A DNA stretch of 64,000 nucleotides from UBA5109 sp965661005. GTDB taxonomy: Bacteria > Pseudomonadota > Gammaproteobacteria > Pseudomonadales > Pseudohongiellaceae. The notes beneath the pieces were generated by a model. The model was given only the letters and a program-made list of their open reading frames with translations. It was not told the DNA's origin and ran no database searches. The stretch lies in assembly GCA_965661005.1 (NCBI GenBank), contig CBFICB010000003.1, positions 124,001 to 188,000 on the forward strand. Direction: 5' to 3'. Below, piece by piece: positions 1 through 6,255 of the stretch. The position numbers and the translations under genes are program-made. The first letter of the stretch is position 1; each line of letters opens with the position of its first letter.

Positions 1-248
1 GAAACTGGAATGCTGCCTGTTGCAAGTAAAGCCATCGTCTTCCAGTCGACATGACCATGCCGATGGTGGAAATACATACCACTGGCCTTGGTTATGGCCG
101 CATAAAGCAGGTCGGTGCCAATCGCGACTGCAACAGGATAATTAAATAAAAGCAAAATAGGCGTCATAAGTGAGCCGCCACCGACCCCTGTGAGCCCAAT
201 GGCAAAGCCTACCAAGGCGCCAGAAAAAATAAGCATGAACAAATCCAT
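1..248 (-). CDS. TSUP-family (TauE/SafE) membrane permease, N-terminal part, cut by window edge
   Basis: The first 82 codons of a membrane protein begin with ATG at 248 and run off the left edge. The N-terminus is hydrophobic and carries the glycine-rich GLTGVGGG turn after the first membrane helix, followed by a second helix with a TDLLYA motif. This is the pattern of the TauE/SafE (DUF81) anion-export family. It is divergent from cysB across 106 bp. That fits a sulfite, sulfonate or related sulfur-anion transporter under CysB control, but substrate is inference. The C-terminal half is outside the window. Confidence 0.85.
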   Translation of the reverse strand, partial: MDLFMLIFSGALVGFAIGLTGVGGGSLMTPILLLFNYPVAVAIGTDLLYAAITKASGMYFHHRHGHVDWKTMALLATGSIPV

Positions 249-354
249 AGGCTGGCACTGTAAGGCTAGTTTGGTATATTTAAAAAGAATATTTATTTCT
301 TTAATTATTCTATTTAGTTATATTAAGCTTTTCTAATAAATTTAAACTCGAACT

Positions 355-1344
355 ATGAAGCTTCAACAATTACGCTATATCTGGGAAGTTGCTCAAAACA
401 AGCTAAATATCAGCCATACTGCTGACAGGCTTTACACTTCACAACCTGGCATCAGCAAACAAATTCGCTTATTGGAAGAAGAATTAGGCGTTCAAATCTT
501 TAGCCGCAGTGGTAAGCAATTACAGCAAATCACGCCAGCAGGTGAAAAAATTCTTGCTGAAGCTTCTGAGATTCTTAATAAAGTTGAAACCATTGCTCGT
601 ATTGCCGGCGAGTATAAAGATGAAGAGCAGGGCAGCCTGAGTATTGCAACAACACATACTCAGTCTCGATATGTACTGCCCAGAATCATTCAGGAATTCA
701 CTCAGCGCTATCCAAAAGTCTCTTTACATCTCCATCAAGGAACACCAATGCAAATATCTCAAATGGCTGAAGACGGTACAGTCGATTTTGCCATTGCTAC
801 AGAGGCCTTGGAGCTTTATGAAGGTCTTATTATGCTGCCTTGCTTTCATTGGAACAGATCGATTTTGGTGCCTAAAGACCATCCATTAATTGACGAAAAG
901 CACCTAAGTTTAAAAGCAATAAACCAGTATCCGCTAATAACCTATCTTTTTGGCTTTACCGGTCGATCCAAACTCGATGCAGCTTTTGAAAAACAAGGTC
1001 TAACACCTAATATCGTGGTCACTGCTGCGGATGCTGATGTCATTAAAACTTATGTGCGCTCAGGCATGGGAGTTGGCATCATTGCCTCGATGGCATGGGA
1101 GCCTGAAAGAGACGAGGATTTGGTCGCTTTAGATGCCAGCCACTTATTTGCATATAGCACTACTAGCATTGCTTATCGGCGCAATACTTATTTGCGCAAA
1201 TATATGCTGGATTTCATTGAAATGTTTGCGCCTCATTTAAGTAAAACGCGCATTGAGCAGGATATATTCCATAAAAATAGTGAAGAAGAGAGAGAAGCCT
1301 TGTTCAAGAAAGAAGTTCCTGTATATTCGACCACCGCTCTATAA
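355..1344 (+). CDS. cysB: CysB, LysR-type activator of sulfur assimilation
   Basis: A 329-residue LysR regulator (E. coli CysB is 324). The winged helix-turn-helix lies at about residues 1-60, with LYTSQPGISKQI in the recognition region. The effector domain follows from about residue 90. The IATTHTQSRY segment keeps T100, T102 and Q103, the sulfate/effector-binding residues known in CysB. CysB activates sulfate and thiosulfate assimilation genes in response to O- or N-acetylserine. Its neighbours agree: it is divergent from a TSUP permease and convergent, with only 12 bp between stops, with cysH. The start is ATG at 355 and agrees with the family N-terminus MKLQQLRY. Confidence 0.96.
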   Translation: MKLQQLRYIWEVAQNKLNISHTADRLYTSQPGISKQIRLLEEELGVQIFSRSGKQLQQITPAGEKILAEASEILNKVETIARIAGEYKDEEQGSLSIATTHTQSRYVLPRIIQEFTQRYPKVSLHLHQGTPMQISQMAEDGTVDFAIATEALELYEGLIMLPCFHWNRSILVPKDHPLIDEKHLSLKAINQYPLITYLFGFTGRSKLDAAFEKQGLTPNIVVTAADADVIKTYVRSGMGVGIIASMAWEPERDEDLVALDASHLFAYSTTSIAYRRNTYLRKYMLDFIEMFAPHLSKTRIEQDIFHKNSEEEREALFKKEVPVYSTTAL

Positions 1345-1356
1345 CGCTATAGATGA

Positions 1357-2088
1357 TTAATCTTTGGCAATAATATTACCCTGGTGTAAACCACATTCTT
1401 TTGCAGTTTGCTCTTCCCACCACCAGCGACCTTCACGTTCATGCTGCCCCGGGTTAACCGCTTTAGTACAGGGTTCGCAACCAATGCTGATATAGCCTCT
1501 GTCATGCAGGCTGTTATATGGAACATCAAACATGCGAATATATTCCCATACCTGAGTGGAAGACCAGTTTGCCAAAGGATTGAATTTGAGCAGTGGCTTG
1601 TCAGCACTAGAAAAAGTGGAATCTAGTTCCAATACTGCAACCTTATTTCTGGTGCTTGGACTTTGATCTTTACGCTGACCCGTAATCCAGCAATCAAGAT
1701 CAGCCAATTTTCGTTTTAAAGGCTCAATCTTACGGATACCGCAGCATTCATGATGGTTCGTAGTATAAAAGTCATATAAGCCCTTGGCTTTAACATAGCT
1801 TTCTAATTTAGCGGCATCTGGAAACATAATATCTATAGCAAGGCCATAATGCTTACTGACCTGCTCAATAAAGCTATACGTTTCAGGGTGTAAACGGCCA
1901 GTATCAAGCGTAAACACTTGAATATCCTTTTTTAGCTTGACGGCCAGATCTAAAAGCACCACGTCTTCAGCGCCACTAAAGGATATAGCCAGTTCCTGAC
2001 TTGTTTCCAAGGCTAGAGCAATAATTTCTTTCGGATGCTTATCGGCATATTCCTCAGATAAGCGGCTTATTTCCTTACTATCTAACAC
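1357..2088 (-). CDS. cysH: CysH, assimilatory APS reductase (4Fe-4S type)
   Basis: A 243-residue sulfate-reduction enzyme of the thioredoxin-dependent PAPS/APS reductase family. The nucleotide-binding SFSGAEDV loop is at residues 37-44. The catalytic cysteine is in the C-terminal ECGLH motif (C232). Two additional cysteine pairs, C115-C116 (HECCGIRK) and C204/C207 (GCEPC), are the [4Fe-4S] ligands that mark APS reductases and are absent from the E. coli PAPS reductase. The enzyme should therefore reduce adenylylsulfate to sulfite directly. The start is GTG at 2088 with AGG eight bases upstream. It is convergent with cysB. Confidence 0.95.
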   Translation of the reverse strand: MLDSKEISRLSEEYADKHPKEIIALALETSQELAISFSGAEDVVLLDLAVKLKKDIQVFTLDTGRLHPETYSFIEQVSKHYGLAIDIMFPDAAKLESYVKAKGLYDFYTTNHHECCGIRKIEPLKRKLADLDCWITGQRKDQSPSTRNKVAVLELDSTFSSADKPLLKFNPLANWSSTQVWEYIRMFDVPYNSLHDRGYISIGCEPCTKAVNPGQHEREGRWWWEEQTAKECGLHQGNIIAKD

Positions 2089-2445
2089 TTTTGAGACCTA
2101 TATTTTAAAAGTATTTGAAGAGAAGCTTATTGTACCTCTGATCACTTTTACTTGAAATCGCTATTTTACAATGACTTAGCCTTTCAACTTAAAAGCCATC
2201 TCAATTCATGTTCCACGTGAAAAACCCTTATAAATTAGTTAGTTACAGTTGTTTTTTTGGAGCACTTTGGAACATGTAGTGGGCTTTTAAGTAAAGCGAC
2301 CCATATCTAGTGGTGGAGCATAATATTTCAAATGAGGACAAGGCCAGTCTTGTTACAAACTGGCTTGAATGAAAAAAGGTGCGTTGCATGTCTACATGGA
2401 AAGATAGAAAATGGGGTCTGTTTTGGTTTAACTAGGAGAATTATT
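2089..2445. other. 357-bp divergent intergenic region cysH/thrH
   Basis: This AT-rich spacer must hold the outward promoters of cysH (minus) and thrH (plus). I see no confident -35/-10 pair. One notable element is a parS-like half palindrome at 2209-2224 (TGTTCCACGTG followed by AAAAA). An open frame extends upstream of thrH into 2332-2445, but it lies before a strong ribosome binding site and matches nothing in the family, so it is treated as non-coding. Confidence 0.5.
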
Positions 2446-3066
2446 TTGGAATTAGCTTGTCTTGATCTGGAAGGTGTCCTTATCCCTGAAATCTGGATCA
2501 ATTTCGCCGAAAAAACAGGTATTGATGAACTCAAAGCAACTACTCGTGATATCCCTGACTATGATGTATTAATGAAGCAGCGTTTACGGATACTGGATGA
2601 ACATAAGCTAGGTTATCACGAGATCCAGGAAGTTATTGCCAGTTTGAGCCCTCTAGAAGGGGCTGTAGAGTTTGTCGACTGGTTACGCGAACACTTTCAG
2701 GTCATAATTTTGTCTGACACTTTTTACGAATTTTCACAGCCTTTAATGCGACAACTGGGCTTTCCCACTTTATTTTGCCATCGCCTGGAAATCGATGAAA
2801 ATGGCAGGGTAGTCGATTATAAATTGCGCCAAAAAGACCCTAAAAGGGAAGCGGTGAAAGCGTTTCATAGTCTTAATTACAGGGTAATTGCGGCTGGAGA
2901 CTCCTATAATGACACCACCATGTTGAGCGAAGCCGACCAAGGCATTCTGTTCAAAGCCCCTCAGAATGTTATTGCGGAATTCCCCCAGTTTCCTGCTGTG
3001 TTTACCTATTCTGAACTAAAGCAAGAATTTGTTAAAGCCAGCAATAGGCCTATATCAATCAGATAG
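2446..3066 (+). CDS. thrH: ThrH, phosphoserine phosphatase / homoserine phosphotransferase
   Basis: A 206-residue HAD-superfamily phosphatase. The N-terminal nucleophile motif is LDLEGVL, the conserved core has ILSDTFYEFSQPLMRQLGFP, and the acidic motif IV is AAGDSYNDTTML. These match Pseudomonas ThrH, which dephosphorylates phosphoserine and can move the phosphate to homoserine. I chose TTG at 2446 as the start because AGGAG at 2434-2438 sits seven bases upstream and the protein then begins at the family position (MELACLDLEGV). Its 3' end overlaps the convergent Nudix gene by 12 bp. The same order, cysB-cysH-thrH, occurs in Pseudomonas. Confidence 0.93.
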   Translation: MELACLDLEGVLIPEIWINFAEKTGIDELKATTRDIPDYDVLMKQRLRILDEHKLGYHEIQEVIASLSPLEGAVEFVDWLREHFQVIILSDTFYEFSQPLMRQLGFPTLFCHRLEIDENGRVVDYKLRQKDPKREAVKAFHSLNYRVIAAGDSYNDTTMLSEADQGILFKAPQNVIAEFPQFPAVFTYSELKQEFVKASNRPISIR

Positions 3067-3618
3067 TTTTAATGCCAGGGAGCGCAACATACCAGCTGTT
3101 GCTCCCCATATATAATAGTCATTAAATTCAAGGAAATAGAATTCTCTTTTAATTCCATTTCTAGATAATATGTCAGTTTTATAAAGACTGGTGTCCAATA
3201 AAATTGACATGGGAATAGAGAATATTTCATCGACTTCTTCTGGAGCTGCCACAAACTCTTGTTTTTGGCTCAGACTTCCTATAACCGGAAGCACAACAAA
3301 GCCGCTGGGCAATCTATACCACTCTAATGTTCCTAAGACCTCAACATTGCCTTGTTTGAGGCCAATTTCTTCTTCAGATTCACGTAAAGCCGTGTGTATT
3401 GGACTCATATCATCAGATTCTACTGTGCCGCCAGGGAAGCTTATCTGACCTGCATGACTTGACAGCTCCTGGCTTCTCTTAGTAAAGATCAATTCAGGCC
3501 CATCATCACCAGGCGTGAGTAAAATTAATACTGCAGCCAAACGCTGCTCAGTTTCCAAAATAGGCTGATCTAAGGAAGAATGATCTAGTAAATATGTTTT
3601 GAGTCTAGTTGTATCCAT
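3055..3618 (-). CDS. Nudix hydrolase, CoA-pyrophosphatase (NudL/YeaB) type
   Basis: A 187-residue Nudix protein. The Nudix box runs from about residue 63 to 86, from FPGG through the REsEEEIG core. It is preceded by the TKRS...SSHAGQISFPGG segment typical of the CoA-diphosphohydrolase subgroup, and it ends with YYIWGATAGMLR as in E. coli NudL. The predicted reaction splits CoA or acyl-CoA to phosphopantetheine and 3',5'-ADP. The ATG at 3618 gives the family length; a TTG at 3660 in the same frame would add 14 residues overlapping tusE and has no better ribosome site. It is the last gene of the tusDCBE strand and overlaps thrH tail-to-tail. Confidence 0.85.
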   Translation of the reverse strand: MDTTRLKTYLLDHSSLDQPILETEQRLAAVLILLTPGDDGPELIFTKRSQELSSHAGQISFPGGTVESDDMSPIHTALRESEEEIGLKQGNVEVLGTLEWYRLPSGFVVLPVIGSLSQKQEFVAAPEEVDEIFSIPMSILLDTSLYKTDILSRNGIKREFYFLEFNDYYIWGATAGMLRSLALKLSD

Positions 3619-3650
3619 ATAGATTGAGAGGATATCAGCAGTGCAGGGCG

Positions 3651-3989
3651 CTACACGCAATTGGTAGGTCTCGGTAATCCTGCTATTTTACAAATTGTTT
3701 TAAGTGGAGTGCTCGGGAATAGTTTCATTAAATATGCACTTTGCCCTTTTTCTTTTCCGAATTCATTTGCTATTAATTTGACCAACACTCTCGTTGAAGG
3801 AATCAACCCACTTTGCTGATGAAAACTCCTTAATAAATTGATTAACTCCCAATGCTCCTTATGCAATTTAATGCCTTCTATATTGGCCAGTTCATCTGCA
3901 ACGGCCTGGTCCCAATCAGTCAGATTTACTAGATAGCCATGCTTGTCCAGTATAAGTAGCTTGTCTTTAATTTGCAGCGTGTTAGTCAT
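3651..3989 (-). CDS. tusE: TusE/DsrC-family sulfur carrier with two C-terminal cysteines
   Basis: A 112-residue protein of the DsrC/TusE/DsvC family. It has the EHW...LLRSFH helix (about 45-57), PSTRVL, LFPSTP, and the C-terminal swinging arm ending GLPRPTNCV. C111 is the penultimate persulfide-accepting cysteine of TusE. It also has C100, exactly 11 residues earlier, which is the CysA position of dissimilatory DsrC; E. coli-type TusE has only the last cysteine. The genes tusB, tusC and tusD lie directly upstream on the same strand, so the role is most likely delivery of sulfur to MnmA for 2-thiouridine in tRNA. ATG at 3989 follows GGGGTAAGG closely. Confidence 0.9.
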   Translation of the reverse strand: MTNTLQIKDKLLILDKHGYLVNLTDWDQAVADELANIEGIKLHKEHWELINLLRSFHQQSGLIPSTRVLVKLIANEFGKEKGQSAYLMKLFPSTPLKTICKIAGLPRPTNCV

Positions 3990-4006
3990 CCTTACCCCAA
4001 CTGGGT

Positions 4007-4324
4007 TTAAGACCAGCTTTGTACTTTATTATAATCAATAGACAATTGTACAAAGCCCTCATAATCAACAATTGAAAACCCTTCAGCTGCTTCAGAATCC
4101 AAAGCTCTTACCAACAAATCTTCTTTTAGCAGGTAGCATGACAACTCTAGTCGTTTTACCTTTTCATGCAAATCAGCATAGTCGGAACGCTGTTGCGCAA
4201 AATAAACAGCATCTTCAATCAGCAAAATAGCGCTTGAATTATTATCGCCTTGCTCTAATAGCAATAAACAGTCATTAAGCGCAGAAGAATTGGCGGGCGA
4301 TTTATTGATTAGATGTAAAGTCAT
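4007..4324 (-). CDS. tusB: TusB/DsrH-family sulfur-relay subunit
   Basis: A 105-residue DsrH/TusB protein with the family start (LHLINKSP), the AILLIEDAVYFA strand-loop and the C-terminal IVDYEGFVQLSIDYNKVQSW. It forms the TusBCD heterohexamer that takes sulfur from TusA and hands it to TusE. C19 sits at the position equivalent to DsrH Cys20 of sulfur oxidisers, a residue not used in the E. coli relay. The gene lies 17 bp downstream of tusC and 17 bp upstream of tusE. The N-terminal match and neighbours make the family call firm. Confidence 0.88.
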   Translation of the reverse strand: MTLHLINKSPANSSALNDCLLLLEQGDNNSSAILLIEDAVYFAQQRSDYADLHEKVKRLELSCYLLKEDLLVRALDSEAAEGFSIVDYEGFVQLSIDYNKVQSWS

Positions 4325-4341
4325 AGTATTCGTTATATTTC

Positions 4342-4704
4342 TTAAAAATTAAATACCTGGTCGGCCTGTTCAATGACTTCTGCTATCTGACTTAAAGACA
4401 ATTCATCTATTTCCATCACTAAGTTTTTATTTTGTAGCTTTCTTCTTGTCAAAGCCTCTTCTTCCATAAACACCTGATCAACCTCGTAAAGAGACAGGGA
4501 CGATAAGGCCTTACTGATGTTTTTCATGCCGCTGCCAGTTGAATTTTGAGAGTCCAACAAATGCAGAACACCTTCTCCCATAAAGATTAGCGTGAGTGTT
4601 TGTTCAAAAGCTGCCGCAGTTAAAAGAAAATCTAAGGCCGCAGATGGCAGTAAAGAAGAGTAGGGAGCCTGTCTGATAATAATAAGTATGTTTTTAGGAG
4701 TCAT
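4342..4704 (-). CDS. tusC: TusC/DsrF-family sulfur-relay subunit
   Basis: A 120-residue DsrE/F-fold protein. The N-terminus reads as a short beta strand (NILIIIRQAPYSS) then the AALDFLLTAAAFEQTLTLIFMGEGVLHLL segment in which TusC proteins place a helix and the second strand. The C-terminus ends with the typical ADQVFNF. It has no cysteine, as expected, since TusC is a structural member of the TusBCD complex. It lies between tusD (10 bp upstream) and tusB (17 bp downstream) on the same strand. Confidence 0.88.
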   Translation of the reverse strand: MTPKNILIIIRQAPYSSLLPSAALDFLLTAAAFEQTLTLIFMGEGVLHLLDSQNSTGSGMKNISKALSSLSLYEVDQVFMEEEALTRRKLQNKNLVMEIDELSLSQIAEVIEQADQVFNF

Positions 4705-4714
4705 AGTAAATAAC

Positions 4715-5107
4715 TTAAGGTAAAAAATTCACAACTCGATCAGACTTCATCACGCCGTCAACTAGCTGACCAAGGCCGCTAATTTCAAAACCCTTTCTTA
4801 AATTACTTGCTGGTAAGTCATAACGTTCAGCTTCAGAAGAATCAACGATCCCTCGTTTTAAAGCTGAAGCCACACAAACCACCGCATCAAGATTATGCTC
4901 AAGAATGAGAGACTGCCAGTTAGCCGGTAAATTCTCCTCGTCCTGGGGAGGGATATTAAAACTACAAGCATTAAACACTCCATCCTGATAAAAGAATAAG
5001 CGATAGATTTGATGCCCCGCTTTTAATAAAGCCTGAGCATAGTTATACGCTGTGCTGGACGCTTGAGAATTGGGAGCCCCGTACACTACTAATGTGAAAC
5101 TTTGCAC
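4715..5107 (-). CDS. tusD: TusD/DsrE-family sulfurtransferase subunit
   Basis: A 130-residue DsrE-fold protein. It has the substrate-pocket strand FTLVVYGAPNSQASSTAY, the YRLFFYQDGV motif and C78 in VVCVASALKRGI. C78 is the same numbered position as the essential persulfide cysteine of E. coli TusD and DsrE. It is the first gene of the tusDCBE-nudix run. The start is GTG at 5107. It is separated from yccA by a rho-independent terminator, so the tus operon probably has its own promoter near 5110-5125, which I cannot define. Confidence 0.92.
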   Translation of the reverse strand: MQSFTLVVYGAPNSQASSTAYNYAQALLKAGHQIYRLFFYQDGVFNACSFNIPPQDEENLPANWQSLILEHNLDAVVCVASALKRGIVDSSEAERYDLPASNLRKGFEISGLGQLVDGVMKSDRVVNFLP

Positions 5108-5124
5108 TTCCTTTAAGAACCTCT

Positions 5125-5167
5125 AAAAAAAAAGCCCCGCGGGCAATGTAATACCAGCAGGGCTTTA
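5125..5167 (-). terminator. Rho-independent terminator downstream of yccA
   Basis: Read on the minus strand, AAAGCCC and GC pair with GC and GGGCTTT across a loop of about 20 bases, and the 3' arm runs into nine consecutive T. It lies just after the yccA stop (5184) and before tusD (5107), so it separates the two units. Confidence 0.85.
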
Positions 5168-5183
5168 TAACCAGGAATTAAGT

Positions 5184-5852
5184 TTAGTCTCGTCCAGATA
5201 GGGCACTGATTAAGTGCAATAAATGGATGAAAATATTATAAACGTTTAAATATAAAGAAACGGTTGCGCGAATGTAGTTTGTTTCTCCTCCATTAATAAT
5301 GCGACTGGTATCAAACAGAATAAGGCCAGACATAATCATAATAACTGCAGATGAAATAACCAGGCTCAATAAGGGGATGGCTAAAAATATATTTAAGATC
5401 ATTGCAACTATCGCAACAATTAATCCCGTAAATAGGAACCCACGCAGAAAAGAAAAATCTTTACGGGTGGTTAACGCATAACCGGACAAGGCAAAAAATA
5501 TCAGTCCGGTACCGCCTAAGGCCTGCAGCACAATGCCAGGGCCATTAGCCAAGGCAACATAATAGCTAAGCATTGGGCCTAGTGATGCCCCTAAGCAACC
5601 AGTGAAAGCAAAAATAGCAACAATCCCTTGGCTACTTTCAGCGGCTTTATGTACCCAGAATAGCAAACCAAAACTCACCAGCATCAAAATCAATGCTGCG
5701 CCTTGGCCAATACCAACCACCATCGAAACAGCTGCAGTGAATGCACTGAAAAGAAGTGTCATTGCAAGCAGCATATAAGTATTTCTTAATACTTTATTGG
5801 TCGCCAACACCGACTCTTGACTGCGTTCAACACCGTAACCAAACTCTTTCAT
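5184..5852 (-). CDS. yccA: YccA, Bax-inhibitor-1 family membrane protein
   Basis: A 222-residue protein with seven hydrophobic segments and the BI-1/UPF0005 hallmarks: RNTYMLLAMTLLFSA at the first helix, ALGGTGLIFFALSGYALTTRKDFSF in the middle, and SLYLNVYNIFIHLLHLIS at the end. E. coli YccA is 219 residues and modulates FtsH proteolysis of membrane proteins. ATG at 5852 is preferred over an upstream in-frame codon at 5924 because GGAG lies seven bases upstream and MKEFGYGVERSQESVLATNK matches family N-termini. yccA next to tusDCBE is conserved in Pseudomonas-like genomes. It ends in a clear terminator. Confidence 0.93.
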   Translation of the reverse strand: MKEFGYGVERSQESVLATNKVLRNTYMLLAMTLLFSAFTAAVSMVVGIGQGAALILMLVSFGLLFWVHKAAESSQGIVAIFAFTGCLGASLGPMLSYYVALANGPGIVLQALGGTGLIFFALSGYALTTRKDFSFLRGFLFTGLIVAIVAMILNIFLAIPLLSLVISSAVIMIMSGLILFDTSRIINGGETNYIRATVSLYLNVYNIFIHLLHLISALSGRD

Positions 5853-6004
5853 TTTTGGACTCCAATATTTAATTAATAAAACTGAGACTCTGTTAAATAA
5901 TATGGGCAAAACAGAGGATTTCAATGGCTTACATCATACTCAGCCGTGTACTAAAAGCAAGACTTTCAGAATAGGGCAGCCCCCGTTATCACAACGATTG
6001 CTGG

Positions 6005-6032
6005 TTGACTGAGAATATAATTACTGTAAGAT
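6005..6032 (+). promoter_or_regulatory. Sigma-70 promoter of tRNA-Ser
   Basis: TTGACT at 6005-6010 and TAAGAT at 6027-6032 are 16 bp apart, and the -10 ends 13 bp before the mature tRNA 5' end. This is a near-consensus arrangement for a stable-RNA promoter. Confidence 0.75.
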
Positions 6033-6045
6033 TCACTCCCGTCGC

Positions 6046-6136
6046 GGAGGGGTGGCAGAGCGGTTGAATGCACCGGTCTTGAAAACCGGCATAGGTTAAT
6101 AGCCTATCGAGAGTTCGAATCTCTCCTCCTCCGCCA
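6046..6136 (+). tRNA. tRNA-Ser (anticodon UGA)
   Basis: A 91-nt class II tRNA with CCA encoded. The acceptor GGAGGGG (6046-6052) pairs with CTCCTCC plus discriminator G at 6133. The anticodon arm CCGGT-CTTGAAA-ACCGG places TGA at 6080-6082. A long variable arm (about 6090-6107) and the TTCGAAT T-loop are present. It reads UCA and other UCN serine codons. It is a lone tRNA between yccA and prc. A recombinase gene lies 2.5 kb away but I see no duplicated tRNA 3' end near it. Confidence 0.97.
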
Positions 6137-6209
6137 TTTTCATAGCAGGGCATCAGTTTCATTTCATATTTTCCAGCTTGGTATAAAAAATTAGTATTAA
6201 ATTAGTATT

Positions 6210-6238
6210 AAAAAAGGCGCTTAAAAGCGCCTTTTTTA
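6210..6238. terminator. Bidirectional terminator between tRNA-Ser and prc
   Basis: A perfect GGCGCTT/AAGCGCC stem with a two-base loop at 6216-6231 is flanked by A6 on the left and T6 on the right, so it can work in both directions. It ends the tRNA transcript from the left and the prc transcript (stop at 6256) from the right. Two tandem copies of ATTAGTATTAA lie immediately before it (6190-6211). Confidence 0.9.
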
Positions 6239-6255
6239 ATCAAGCTTATATGTGA

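Noticed and set aside
2332..2445. N-terminal extension of thrH in the same frame
   Set aside because: The extension has no family counterpart and an AGGAG-TTG start at 2446 gives the expected 206 residues.
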